64,000 nt of DNA from Nyssa sinensis. Its lineage: Eukaryota; Streptophyta; Magnoliopsida; Cornales; Nyssaceae. The position numbers and the translations under genes were made by a program. Where the stretch lies: contig CM018036.1 in assembly GCA_008638375.1 (NCBI GenBank), positions 13,006,328-13,070,327 on the forward strand, written 5' to 3'. Below the pieces are notes generated by a model, which was not told where the DNA came from, searched no databases, and was given only the letters and a program-made list of their open reading frames with translations. Shown here in pieces: positions 1 to 12,071 of this stretch. The stretch's first letter is position 1; every line of letters begins with the position of its first letter.

Positions 1-293
1 CAAAATCAAAGTAGAAATCTCTTTTATAAACAAAAAATCTCAAAACCTTGATAAATATTTAATATGAGATGAATTACATTAACTCATAATATATTTTATA
101 ATTAAACGTGTTAAGTCGTGTTAAACGGGTTGACACTAGTAAAACCCAAACCCGACTTGTTTATTAATCGTGTTATACGTATCAATCCGTTTATGACTCA
201 AACCCATTTATACTAAACTCAAACTCGTTAACTTCGTGTTGTGTTCGAGTCGTGTTGTCGTGTCGTATTAAAAATTGACACCCCTACCCTAAA
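1..293. mobile_element. Degenerate end of a DNA transposon (hAT/MITE-like)
   Basis: Positions 100-290 are rich in short CGTGTT/ACACGA-type words and stop at ATTGACACCCCTA. Read on the minus strand this begins TAGGGGTGTCAATTTTTAA, a terminus I recall from non-autonomous hAT-like elements of many plants. The matching end would lie outside the window, so size and target duplication cannot be checked. No coding capacity is visible. Confidence 0.45.
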
Positions 294-774
294 CCATGGC
301 TTCAGAATCTCAATACGATTGTATGGTAGTATTTGGGAAAACTTTTCAAAATCAATTTTTGCAATAGGCCCACTAAATTCTGATTTTAAAACATAGTTTT
401 TCAGTAGCTAAAAAATTTACTTCTCAAAATATTTTTGACTTTTTATAAGTTTTATCCTTGAACCCCATTATTTACACGTAGAGATGACAATTTGTCTCAT
501 TCCGTCCCTAATGAGACGAGTATAGGGTGTTCATAAAAGGGGTGGGAGTGAGACCTTTTAAAATCAAACAACACTATATAAAATTAGTTTTAAGATTTTT
601 CATATCACACTCATATTATTTTTTCTTATATTAGTTATTTTGGTAATAAAAAATTAATTTATCTATTAAAATAAAAGTTTTAACTTACTTAAAAAATATA
701 TATATCGGAGTACGGAGTAGAGTTGGAGAATATAAATGGGATTGGAGTCAGAGTCAGGTTTAGTCTCCAAACAA
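294..774. other. Non-coding, repeat-like, no gene seen
   Basis: AT-rich sequence with no credible ORF. From about 480 it becomes purine-rich with GGGG words that lead into the G-run array at 775-805. This composition resembles other dispersed plant repeats, but I could not define ends. Confidence 0.4.
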
Positions 775-805
775 GGCGGGGCGGGGTCGGGGTCGGGGTC
801 GGGGG
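775..805 (+). repeat. G-run array, potential G-quadruplex
   Basis: Five G-runs of four or five bases are separated by CG or TC dinucleotides, preceded by a GG. This satisfies the classical intramolecular G-quadruplex pattern. The unit GGGGTC is repeated in tandem, so the tract also works as a small minisatellite. No adjacent gene gives it an obvious regulatory role. Confidence 0.8.
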
Positions 806-884
806 AAGAGAATATAAATGGACTCGAAATTGAGAAAAGGTCATCCCATCACAAATGCACCCCGTTCATTCCTATTTGCACATT

Positions 885-909
885 ACTTTATATATATATA
901 TATATATAG
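885..909. repeat. (TA)n microsatellite
   Basis: A run of alternating T and A followed by a short CACACACA stretch. The apparent ORF across it is a by-product of the repeat. Confidence 0.8.
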
Positions 910-1686
910 ACACACACATAATATAAAGGATAAAAAAAGAAAATTCACAGTTAAAAATAACTTTTACATCATTTTTATCAAACATCCAATAATCAATTCT
1001 TCAAAATCAAAACCTGAAGCTCCCCTTAACGCAATACTTTGTCAATAATTTATGTTGCTTTTACAACAGTGATAACCAAAATATTTTCCTTATTCAATTC
1101 AAGTGGATATTATTTCATTTGTGTGAGATGTCTACTCTTGTTAAATGCAAAACAGAGCATATGGTATTGATCATTCGCATTAAAAAAAAAAAAAAAAGGT
1201 AGTATTATATAGTGAGTGTTTGAATAATTTTTTCACAACGCAAAAGTATGTTTGGAGAAAAGTAGAATTATTTTGGGAAAAGTACTAAAAAATATTTAAA
1301 TTAACTTCTTCAATCCAAAAACATCATAACATTTTATAAAGTGAAATTTTTTTTTAGGTCATCTAAATAAATAAAAATGCTATGTTTTTTCTTTAAATTA
1401 AATAATTTATTTTATAACTATTTAATATTTTTTAAAATGTATATTGAAGGCTATTTTAATCTAATCATTAATAGTTTTAACGGTGTTAAGACAGAAGTTA
1501 ATAATTAAAATCTTTTTTGTATTAAAAATTCATTTTTTGGATCTTTTAGATAAAAAAATAATGTATCAGGAACTTTTTCGATTGAAAATTTTATTTCAAG
1601 CACCTTTTAGTATTTTTTTCAATTGTTTTTATACAGAGATATTTTTGTGTGTTTCGAAAAATAAATTAATACAAAAGTAATTATAA

Positions 1687-1960
1687 AAGTTTAATCGAAT
1701 TAGCTCTAACTCATTTAGTATCATCCGGTCATTTTCGGAGGAAAGGTAAAGGGTTCAAGCTTCATGAAGGACAAGTGAAAAAGAGATGAAGTATTGAATA
1801 ATTTTATGTCAGAACGAAGTTTAATCGAATTAGTTCTAACTCATTTAGTATCGCTTAGTTATTTTTGACAAAAAGATAAAGGGTTCAAGTTTTAAGAAAG
1901 AAATGTGAAAAAAAGATGAAGTATTGAATAATTTTCAGTTTGAACGAAGTTTAATAACGA
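1687..1960. repeat. Imperfect tandem repeat, about 130-bp unit
   Basis: The block starting AAGTTTAATCGAATTAG at 1687 returns at 1817 and begins a third time at 1947. Both full units contain CTCATTTAGTATC, AAAGGGTTCAAG and GATGAAGTATTGAATAATTTT in the same order. The copies have diverged by scattered substitutions. No ORF is conserved between units, so this looks like a non-coding duplication. Confidence 0.8.
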
Positions 1961-2056
1961 AGGGAGAGTCCCTAGGAGAATGTAAAAACTCTTGCAAACA
2001 AAACCTTAATAATATCTTTTTTTCTTTTTGGGAGGGGGGTGTTTCTTCAAGTTATT

Positions 2057-2221
2057 TTGATGATTAAGCCCAAGTTTCAAGGAAAAAGACCTCTAAAACA
2101 TGCTAATATACTGATTATTGAATGCCAGCTTGCACAAGTTGGAGCTGATTTAAATTGTAAACCCCATGAAGAAAGTTGTGGAGGTGGGCAATGTGGTCCA
2201 TTACATGGTTTTGAATGTTGA
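2057..2221 (+). other. Unassigned small cysteine-rich ORF
   Basis: A short open frame has a basic start and a Cys/Gly-rich end (NCKPHEESCGGGQCGPLHGFEC-like spacing of four cysteines). I recognise no family, signal peptide or splice context. It may be chance or the relic of an exon. Surrounding DNA is plain AT-rich repeat sequence. Confidence 0.12.
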
Positions 2222-4085
2222 CCATACCTCATAAATCATGTGCAATAATGGTTTGGACAACCTAAACATGGATTTATGTTAGTTAATAGAGCCACAAAAT
2301 AAAATTGATGGGATTAGTGAAAGCAAATCTTGTTTGGTATATTTGGAATTTTCTGGATATCACAAATGACATTGACAGAGGAGACAAATGGATAAAACAA
2401 GATCTCAATAATAAAAAAATGTTCTCTTTTTTTCTTACCTAGAAAAAAAATTATAAAAAAATCTGTGTTATTTTCAATAAAGTAGCTGCAGCTACTTATT
2501 TTACAAGGAAAAAGAAAAAAAAAGTTGCTTTTCAATTATTTTTTTCTTTTATAGTAACAAAAAAAACCAAGTAGTCAAAGTGGAATGAGAGTGGCCACAG
2601 TAGTAGATCCATATATAATACTTAGAGGGTAAAATTAGAATTTTGGAAAGGATTTTGTGAAATTTTAAAATAAGAAATTGGGAGATCAAATCTTAATTTT
2701 AAGGTGTTTTAACAAAATAGCAATAGAATATTTTCAGATTTTCAAAATTCTCCAACCCCTATAGAGGTTTTCCACTCCCACCATCTTCTCACAAATAAAA
2801 TAAAAAAAAGTTACTGAAAGCAACAAAATGAGGAGGTAACTAATTAAGTATACATTTTTTTTATTTTTTATTTTACTCAAAATAAGTATAAAATTAGAAG
2901 TAATCTTTGATTTATTTTATTTTATTTTATTTTATTTTTAAAAGATGATTATCAAATGTACTTTTGTCTCCGACGTTTAATTTTTAAATGAAAAAATAAA
3001 AGAGTTATTTTTTACTTATTAAAATGTAATTTTTTTAAAAAAAATTACAAACGGTACTATCTAACTTCAATTTCAAATTAAACAATATGGAATTCCAATT
3101 AAGAACAAGGAAAAGTTATAATAAAAAATTAAAAATTCTTACTACTATCATGTACTAAAAATTTCAGTTTGGACAGCTCTATTGCCTGTAAATGTGTCTT
3201 TTGCTTTAATAATACACAATTGTTGAAGTAGTTGATATAATAATTCTCTGCTAAAAAACTTAATTGCTCTAGCAATAAAGCCAGCATTTCACCCCCCTTT
3301 TTTTTCACCATCCTGTAAAATTATCACTCAGCTGTAAAAATTGATGTAAAAAGACTTGATTATTCTAATAATAAATTAAGTGAACAAGATTCTATTTAAG
3401 TAATACGAATGCTCAACGTAATTGGTCTGGTCGAAACTCAGCGAATGACACTTTCTCTGGAAGTCAGTTCATACGGAACGCTGCCCTAACTTTAATCGAA
3501 CTTCCCTAATGAACGGTGGGACCGATCCCTCATATTCGACCCAAAGAATTAAATACCGAAATATCTAAAAAAAAATTAGCCTGAAATCAATTCTCCAGTC
3601 TCCAACGTTGTATAAAACAAAAAAACAAAAAGTAAGTCAGCCTGTTACATTTTATCCACTGCTGTTAAGATGTGAAGGTTAATATAAAAGTCACACCAAA
3701 ATCACATAAAATTAAAGGTATGTATACCAAGCAATGATCATTATAATTCTATCATTAAGGGTCCTCTTAATAAAATTTGTAAATATTCAAATTATTTATA
3801 AGTCAATTATTTTTATAAGTCAATGATCATTATTTAATTTATTTACAATATTTTTTATTTGTAAGTCAAGTGTGCAATATCCGCCCATGATGAACACGAA
3901 AAGCCAATTCTATTAATCACTTCTGCAGCTCTTTCGAATCTTCATCAGACAATAATTATGATAACAAGTAAAAATAAGATCATTAACAGATTGCACTATC
4001 CATTCACTTTTATATCTATCCAAATGTTTCTATTATTTATATATTTAATACAATTTGTCACTGCAAAAATCTACTTTCAAGCAGT
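2222..4085. other. Long AT-rich non-coding stretch
   Basis: Homopolymer A/T runs and short TTTTA repeats (about 2905-2938) dominate. The section 3420-3560 is visibly richer in G and C than its surroundings and has no ORF. It could be a fragment of an older insertion, but I could not place it in a family. Confidence 0.4.
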
Positions 4086-4088
4086 ATC

Positions 4089-4129
<41 letters not shown>

Positions 4130-4260
4130 GACTATATATACATATATATACCAGATACAGGCTGCTTAATACCATATTAATTCCATCCATCTTACCATCT
4201 ATCTATATATCTACCTGTCTATCTATCTATATATATATATATATATTTAGGCGCGTGTAT
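4089..4260. repeat. Compound microsatellite (CA)n, (TA)n, (CTAT)n
   Basis: A long CA run (about 4089-4122) is followed by TATATA segments and CTAT-type tetranucleotides up to about 4246. Such tracts are usually length-polymorphic. Confidence 0.85.
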
Positions 4261-5777
4261 GTATATGGTCTAATAAACATTGTTGATATTATTTAATTAA
4301 AAAAAAAACAGTTTAAAGCAGCAATACATGGAGGCCATTATGTATGAGAGTGAAAGTCAGTTCTAAGCCAATTTCCGACTGAGAAAATTTAAAGTTTCCA
4401 AAACTTAGATATTTACTCTTATGGCTGTTGTCCTTGCATTGTATATCTAATCAGGTTGTATTTGAAAGCTACCAAAAATAAAAGTAAGAGATTTTATTTT
4501 AGGAACTCAGGTGTGGCTCTAACATGAAGCGAATAAATAACGTTTCAAATTTTGTGTTTATAATATAATTTAAACTAAAAATTTAAGGATAATAAAAGTT
4601 TAATTTCACAAAAATTGCTTCATATATAAAGATTTCGAGAAAATATATTTATTCTATTGATAGAGTCTTATTCCATATTATTCTCATTTTGAATGCTATT
4701 TTTTGTATTACAGAGTTTATATTTTTGTAAATTTCATTTTTTTCATTATGTATTGAGATATTACAGAGTTTTATTCAACATATGTATTGGGATATTTTTA
4801 GGATTTTATATTACAAATATATATAGAGAGAAGAAACAAAGCATTGAAAATGTTTATATACATATATTTATTAGATTTTGATAATATTAACATTAAATAA
4901 AAAAAATTATATTAATATAAAAAAAAAAAAACTCATTTATAGTTGTTTTAAATTTCAAACTATCTTAAGAATTGTATGCTTTATGAGATTTCTTAGGCCC
5001 AGGTCTAGACGCAACACCCTGGCATTGTAAAACATTTCTTTCTACATTAACATATGCATATTTTTTGTACACATGCACGGTATATGTGCTTTTGTGCTAT
5101 TATGATAGGGAGGTCATGAATTCAAGTAATGAAAAAAAAAATTCTTTACTTTGTAAGAAACTAATATATACAGTAACAAGAATCTCGTACATCAAAATTA
5201 CTCTTTACACATGCACACACTTCTTTCTTAAGCACTCGGCCTAGTTACACAATGTTAGTTTTGGCATAATTTATCTTATGTTGGTGTTTTGGCTCTATCT
5301 ATTTGCTAATGTAGGTTTTCAATTGTAATTTTCATGTAAAAGTGATCATATATATTCAATCTTTTTTTCTTTTTTAAAAATTTCCAATTTTAGTACCATT
5401 GCGTGCTATATTGTAATTATTATTGTTGAGGAAAGTTGAAAAACAGTACTATGGATATATCATAGTTCCTTCTATTACAAAGGTTATAAATTCCTCTCAC
5501 ATAATGATGATTTATCCATATTTATCACATATAAAGCTACTGATAATGATGTAAATAATTGCTAGCTCTTTCACACTAGCTAGTAAAGTTTGTTTCTACC
5601 TTAACAATATGGACCCCCTGACTTATTTTATATAATTGATGTGATATAATCACCTTATTGTTTATTTGGTAGTGTGTAACGATCGTATTGATTCTTGAAC
5701 TAAAATATACAGAGACATATATTTAAAAAAAAAAGACTAGTTCAATATACGAGACTCTATCATTGCGAGGTTATGTA

Positions 5778-5781
<4 letters not shown>
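4261..5781. other. AT-rich intergenic sequence, nothing recognised
   Basis: No ORF here has exon-like composition or a recognisable motif. Short AT-rich ORFs are within chance expectation. Confidence 0.4.

Positions 5782-5820
<39 letters not shown>
5782..5820. repeat. (GA)n microsatellite
   Basis: About eighteen GA units, directly upstream of the LINE fragment that follows. Confidence 0.9.
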
Positions 5821-5821
<1 letters not shown>

Positions 5822-5861
5822 TGATTGATACTCTAGATTGTCAAAAACCCTATATGGTAAT

Positions 5862-6660
5862 GGAAGCTTTCTCTACTCTATTGAATCATAAAATTGAAAG
5901 TTCCACCTTCATTTTGCATCCTAGATGTTTCCTGTATCATGTTTGTAGATGTCCTTTTTTTCTTTTGGTTGCAGCTGATGAAGCTTCTATCACAACCTTT
6001 GAATGAGTTCTTGATGAGTTCCAACTCCTATCTGGTCTCAAGCCAAATTTGAAAAGAGCCTTATCTTCATTGCAGGCACTGACAAAACCACTGAGGAGAG
6101 CATTTGTAATATTCTTGGCATGAAGCTAGGAAGTCTTCCTATTACCTATTTGGGTATGCCCCTAGCTAATCTCTACCAAGTTTAAAGCCATGGATTATAG
6201 GACCTTGGCTGATAAGATCATTGTTAGGGCACACAGCTAGACCACCAGGTTCCTCTCTTATGCAGGTAGACCCTGGTCTCAATAGTGTTATATAGAAGAA
6301 TAAAGGATTGGAATAGGGTTGTAGTCATCAAACAAATATGGAATCTTTGTATAAAAAAGGACAGCTTGTGGATCAAGTGGTGTCATTCCTATTTCATCAA
6401 GAATATGAGCTTCAGGGCACTTCCCATCCCCAGTGACTGTAGCTGGGGTTGGAGGAAATTTTTGAATCTCAGACAGTACGCTAGGCCTTTAATCAAGGCC
6501 ATTATAGGGAATGGGAGAAACTCTTACATATGGCATGACAATTGGCATCCGTAGGGTCCTCTTAGTCTTGTCTATGGCTCAATGTAGCTCAAGATTGCAA
6601 TAGTACTGACTTTACAAAAATTGATTCTTACATTAGGGGCTCTACCATTCAAAATTTAAT
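5862..6660 (+). pseudogene. Degenerate LINE (L1-type) reverse transcriptase and C-terminal fragment
   Basis: Translated in shifting frames, this shows the order of a plant L1 ORF2 from the active-site region onward. AADEASITTFE corresponds to the F-A-D-D segment, here read ADE. LDEFQLLSGLKPN is the region just after it. ILGMKLGSLPITYLGMPLA-type sequence follows, then at 6285-6554 the stretch ending SWGWRKFLNLRQ, GNGRNSYIWHDNWHP typical of the zf-RVT neighbourhood. Stops and frameshifts separate these blocks. The 5' half of ORF2, including the endonuclease, is absent. The plus-strand fragment fades into an A-rich stretch near 6660-6685 and I could not find a target duplication. Confidence 0.75.
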
Positions 6661-6832
6661 TTTTATTTCAAAAAAATAAAAAAAGTCGAAAGACAATTTC
6701 TATGATTCACACTCATTATCTCCAAGTCACATGCAATAGAGTAATTTTATGTTATCTTAAGACTTGTATAAATGTATACATGTATATCCTAATTATAGAT
6801 ATGTCTATGCATATATATATATATATAAAAAT

Positions 6833-7040
6833 CAGTGGCGGTCCGACAGCTACTTGGGGGTTATGTCTCCCTCAAATTTTTTGAAAATTAGTTTTTTACC
6901 CCTAATTTCTATAGTATTTTTAAAAAAATTAAGATTCCCCCCCCCCCCCAATTTTTTTCATATTTTTATAAAAAACCCACTTAAATTTTATTTTTTATGT
7001 TTTTGGTCCCCCCTAATCCTTTGGTCTAGGTCCACCACTG
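6833..7040. mobile_element. MITE with CAGTGG-type terminal inverted repeats
   Basis: The left end CAGTGGCGGTCC and the right end, read on the minus strand as CAGTGGTGGACC, match at 10 of 12 bases and enclose about 208 bp. Both ends sit in TATATA-rich flanks, so the target duplication cannot be resolved. It contains a C13 run at 6937-6949. Similar CAGTGGCGGA-starting elements are common in plant genomes (recollection). It has no coding capacity. Confidence 0.6.
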
Positions 7041-7051
7041 TATATAATTAC

Positions 7052-7068
7052 TTATATATATGTGTGTG

Positions 7069-7103
<35 letters not shown>

Positions 7104-7110
7104 ATGTATA
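7052..7110. repeat. (TA)n/(TG)n compound microsatellite
   Basis: Alternating TGTGTG and TATATA blocks. The ORFs predicted on both strands here are created by the repeat and are not genes. Confidence 0.85.
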
Positions 7111-7320
7111 TGTACACAAAAATCTGCATTTTGTGTTTGTTTGCATGGATGTTACTAGGCATGCATTGATCTATACGCAATGGAAAAAGGTGATGGTGAT
7201 CTATATGTCGAGACAGAAAGAAGGAATGTGCAAAGAAATGGATGAGCACATGAATAAAGTGAAGAAACAACATGTGGGATGCCCCAACTGTATTAGGCAA
7301 CACCAACTAATTATGACCTA

Positions 7321-9320
7321 GCTATCCCAATCATCTTAGCTCACGTCCTAAGGGACAATACTCTATTCATTCCCACCCGATTAGCACATGATGCCTTCCT
7401 TTTCAATACCTCCAATCCCCACCATTCTCATCATTGCAAATTGACACATCAATGAGTGGGGGATTAATATTCAACAATCTGATCAAACCCTTGAAAGGTT
7501 ATCCAATCAATAATATATATTCATGATGAGAGAGAGAAAGGGAGAAAGACTTGCTCAATGCATGGTTCTAAAAAATCTTGAGGTCTATATAGAATACCCT
7601 AGATTTTTTTTTCTTCTTTGAGACTTGAATGAAGTACTCTAGAATCTAGATTAGGTGAACATGAATCAAGATTTTAATAGACTATTTAATTTGAGGAGAA
7701 ATTTGAGGTTTTCATATCTTTTCCCAATCAAGGTTGAAAGCAATAAACTCTAAGGAGCAAAACAAGTGGGTAGAACTTTCTAACATGATTTGGGAGGTCT
7801 GCAGGATGAACCTTAATAATTAGGGGTCACTCCGCTTCAGATAAAAAAATCTCGCTAAAGTTGGAAGACAAAGAGTTTATCAATAAACAAAAATCAGCAT
7901 GGGATTCTCTTCCATATAAAAAAAAAAATTGAGAGCTAATAGGGATTTTGAAATCTTGTAGATCTAGACTTGGTTTGTAAGAGAAGTGGCTGTTGAAGTG
8001 AAAAATCAGCTTCACTAAAATGCATGCATGTTTTAATACATTTCATCAACTTCAACTCTATATTTTTTAAAAAAAATAGCTATATTTTCGTCCGTCAATA
8101 ACAAATATAGAATAAGTGGACTTAATCCACAACTTTATTTCTTGCTTTTGCTAATTAGAGAAAGAATCCTCAGGATAGTGGGACAATCATTAACATCCTA
8201 AGTGACTGAATATTTCTGAAAGGTAACTAATCAGGAATACAATTACCTTGATCAACATAAGAGTTTGATACCCTTAATCAGTGTAGATGAGTTCAACTTA
8301 TGCTCATACCATGCACATTCATGTCAATTGAAAATTTGTGTCAAGAATAGAATCTGTATATATACTAATTGTTCTGGATTATTTCAACTGGTAAGGTTTT
8401 GAGAATAGATGATTATGCTTCCAAAAGATTCTTATTAGAGCCAAATCTTCATTCTAATGTCAAAATTTGGCATTGGAGCCAAGAAGAGCCACTCCAATGC
8501 AACACCAAATGGTGTGCCAAATTTGGGATTTGTTACTTTATGTCTTGATTATTGACTTTTTGTCTAAAATTTATAAAGTTATTTTCACAATTTTTAAAAT
8601 AGTATTGGTAAAGAGAAATAGTAGTTGAAATTTAAAATGGAATTTATTTTAGTATGTACTATTGGAGCGCAACATGTTAAATATAACATTTTAATACTGT
8701 AACATGCTCAATATAGCATTGACATTGACATTTGCAATAGAAATACTCTTAAATCATATTCGATATGTAATTGTTAAAAATAAAATCGAATCGAAATTGA
8801 TTTGACGTACAGTCTCTCACAAATTAGTAGTCACCAGGTTTTATTATTAAAAATATATGTGTGGACTTGACAATTGTAGCTGGCAGATCATGCTTGTCAC
8901 TTCAATGAGATTGATATTTTTATATTAGGGAAACTATGGGTTGGTCCATAATAGGCTATTATGATATGGATTAATCTTTTCTAAAGTGTATTAGTGCCAA
9001 AAAGGGTGTTGATTGGGACCTTTGTACGAGGCAGTGAGGAACAAATGATACAATCCAGTTGCCAGATCAGTGGAATCAAACCACATCTATGGCACATGAC
9101 AAGTTGATTATACCTCGAAATACCAACCATATATTTCATTAATGAGTTGGTTAGTGCATTACCTTGGAATATTACACTGCAACCATTTTTTACATATCCT
9201 TAATGAGATTCTTAATTGGGCTTGATGGGCTTAGTCTAGCTGTCCATAGAGCTCAACAAGAATATGGGACCATTTGTGTTGATTATTATGGTGGGCACAA
9301 TTTGAGGCCTGTGGACCCAT
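7321..9320. other. Non-coding, probable old repeats, no gene seen
   Basis: No coding signal. Around 8455-8765 there are several short related words (GCATTGGAG, CACTCCAATGCAAC, AACATGTTAAATATAACATTTT) and the end AATAGAAATACTCTTA, which suggest a decayed MITE. I could not match both termini. Confidence 0.35.
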
Positions 9321-9321
9321 T

Positions 9322-9322
<1 letters not shown>

Positions 9323-9374
<52 letters not shown>
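9323..9374. repeat. (CA)10(TA)9(TG)7 self-complementary microsatellite
   Basis: Ten CA units run into a TA tract and then seven TG units. The CA and TG arms are reverse complements around the TA core, so 9329-9374 is a perfect palindrome able to extrude as a cruciform. ORFs on both strands here result from the repeat. Confidence 0.9.
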
Positions 9375-10081
9375 AAGGTTGGTCATTACTGGAAAATGAC
9401 GCTTTTGTCCTTCCATCATTAAACTCTTGTTATATATCCCTTTGCTCTTTCATTGTGCCTAATTTGCGATTTTGTTCTATTATGTTTATTTTACGCTCTT
9501 ACCTTTCATTAATTAATCCCCTGTGATTTTCCACCGCTATTTATGAGTTATTTTTTACATTTTTCATTGATTATAAAGCCTCTTATTATCTCGTTCGGAT
9601 ATTAATGACTATATTATTCTTATCGTACTCACATGATATTTGTAATTATTTCTTTTATCATATATAAAAATACATGTACTTTCTATTCATTTGTAACTAT
9701 AATGTAGAGTTGAAGAATGAGTGTTGTGGATCAGATCGAGCACTTGCAATGTATGTGCACGATACTATTGTGTGTGTGTGTGTATATAAACCCACACAAA
9801 CACAAACATAACAACAGGGCATGTCAATAACTGCACTTTGGAGTCGGTTAGGCACATGGAACCATATGGTTGGCATCTCATTTCTTTTGGGTTTATATTA
9901 ATGACATAAGAACATGAGAATGAGATCTTGATGAAATATAAGGTTAAACAAAAAAAAAAAAAATGGTGGTTAGGTTACAGAATGGCTTAGGCATGCAGTC
10001 AATTCCAACCACCTACACTGAGATGATGATGGTGTCAGTGACGAGGATGGTGAGCAAAAAGTCGGGGATTTAAAGGGACAA

Positions 10082-10085
<4 letters not shown>
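9375..10085. other. Non-coding with short TG and A runs
   Basis: Contains a (TG)n at about 9769-9782 and an A-run near 9949-9963. No exon-like sequence was recognised. Confidence 0.4.

Positions 10086-10086
<1 letters not shown>

Positions 10087-10130
<44 letters not shown>
10087..10130. repeat. (CT)n microsatellite
   Basis: About twenty-one CT units followed by CACACA. Confidence 0.9.
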
Positions 10131-10134
<4 letters not shown>

Positions 10135-11786
10135 GCTACCTTATCTGCCATTAATCCAGCTTTAGCTTGAGGCCATGCATGGATTTAGATATCTTTTCAA
10201 GTTGCAGTGCACTGAAAACATCATCTGGTTGTGGCAAGGCAGTTTTCATGGAGGCATCAGTAATTGTGAACTGAGTAAAGCGTAAGAAGAAGGTGATTTG
10301 GACATGAGAGCTCGCGGGAGTTTGAGATCACATCAAGAGTTTATTGGTTTAAATCTCAAGTCACTTCACTTTTGAGCAATGCTACAATCTTAAATTAGTT
10401 TCACATCATTTTCATAATTTAATATAATACTAATATATCATTTCAGATGCATTTTTTGGGAAAAAAAATTTGAAAAAAATATAGTTTTTCACTTTTTGAC
10501 ATGTGATAATGCTCGTGAGGTTTGAGATGGAGCTATATATATAGAGTTAAGGGGCTGCAACATGAGTTTGGTCGTTTTTAAACCAAAATAAAAATAAGAT
10601 TCACACATCATTTAAAGTGGGTCCATATGGATATATTTTATGTCTATGAGTATAAATTAATAATATATATTTGATTACTCAAAATCATTAAAAGTGAGTG
10701 AGAAATTAATTTCAAACATCAATTCTTAAAATTTTTGAATTTGATTCAAATAGATAAATTTATAAATATTTCAGATGGTCCTCCGATCCATTTATCAGGC
10801 CTTAGTTCCACCTCTTAGAGCAATTGGGCTAAAATTTAATGATGTTGAGCATGTGAAGTCTTAAGAATGATTCAATTGTAGTGACTCCATTGGGTATATC
10901 CAAGAGAGGTTTTCCCCATTGGGATCATGCCTTGAATGGGTCTTGCCTCAGTAAGAAACTTTCTTTCCATTTTGTGAATTCATGGGGAAAGAAACAAGAT
11001 TTGAAAAGAAGAACATTGTTAATGATGTATATACACTTGATAATGAGTTTTCAATTTTCAAAATTATAAGTAATGACAACTGGGCTATACAATTATCAAA
11101 ATGTGTTCTTTCAAGTTCCTTGTTTGGGAGAAATTTTATGATGTGCCAATTATGGACTGAAGGGAGTCTTAGCTACAATTAATGCATGCCATTCTTTCCA
11201 AGCCTAACGCTCATGCTTCTCTTTCTACTTTCCCATCTTCTAAACAAGTCCCAAGGCAACAATTGAAAGTATAATCCGCATATTAATTAGCCAATAAAAC
11301 AGCACACAAGATCCCATTATGGGAGAAACTAAAAGCATGACTATTTTCTATCATGTTTCAGTGCAGATCCTGTATAAAACATGAAGATCTGCATAACAGA
11401 AGAAAACATGTCATATAAAGTACCCAGTACTTTCTACATAATGAATTGATACAAAAAGAACACCTTTTGATTCTACAAAAATTGGCACTTTTCTCATATT
11501 ACATGATGTTAGGATACAAAATACATTAGTCCCTTCGGCATAAAAGATCTGTTTATCTCATTCCAAGGGCTCCTCTCCGGGGCATAAACAATATCAGATA
11601 AGAGAGCATTAATGACGATGTATTCTCCATTGAGTTGAGCAACTAACAAGAAAAACCATCAACATCCTCGCTACATCAGCACATTCCTTAGACAACTATA
11701 AAGGCAAAATATTAATTGGAGCAAAAAAACAGTTTTAAATATTATACAGTGGACCATTCTGCAATGTCCACTAATATCAAGAAGCT
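10131..11786. other. Intergenic to 3' flank of the phosphatase-like gene
   Basis: No gene recognised. The part nearest 11786 is probably 3' UTR of the minus-strand gene ending at 11875, but I cannot place its polyadenylation site. Confidence 0.4.
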
Positions 11787-11990
11787 GGAGAATTGGTAGC
11801 TCATCTTCTGATTGGGACGACACGGTGTTGATAGCCTTTAAGATAGAACGCCTGATATAAATTTGTCTCCATCACTACTGACAAGTCGAAGAACAATTAG
11901 CATCATCTTCCGTTTGGGATAAGACAGTTTGGATAACCTTAAGATAGAAAGCCCAAGACAAATTTTTTTCTGTGATGGGTCGTTGACCAA
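11787..11990 (-). repeat. 102-bp imperfect tandem duplication across the stop codon
   Basis: CATCTTCTGATTGGGACGAC at 11802 returns as CATCTTCCGTTTGGGATAAG at 11904. The two copies stay aligned through ACCTTAAGATAGAAAGCCC and the equivalent TTTAAGATAGAACGCCT. The copy at 11890-11990 is coding (the C-terminal FYLKVIQTVLSQTED segment). The other copy lies just 3' of the stop as former coding sequence in the 3' UTR. The present TAG therefore lies in or next to a duplication of the exon end. Confidence 0.8.
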
Positions 11991-12071
11991 ATGGATTTTG
12001 CTCAACATATTTTTGAACATTCTCAACTAAAGCTAACCCTTCCAGATAAACACGAAGGTCACCTCCCGGGC
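11875..12071 (-). CDS. FCP1-like phosphatase gene, terminal exon
   Basis: Last coding exon of the minus-strand HAD/FCP1-like gene. It follows an acceptor ending ACAG at 12073-12072 and takes one base from the previous exon to make a glycine codon. It reads GPGGDLRVYLEGLA, NVQKYVEQNPFGQRPITE and SWAFYLKVIQ before a TAG at 11875-11877. This is the conserved C-terminal end of the plant FCP1/NIF-like domain, with the GDLRxYLExLA and NPFGQ blocks. The frame fits the upstream exons exactly (197 nt completing the last phase-1 codon). The final residues come from the 102-bp duplicated block, so the C-terminal tail may differ in length from relatives. Confidence 0.85.
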
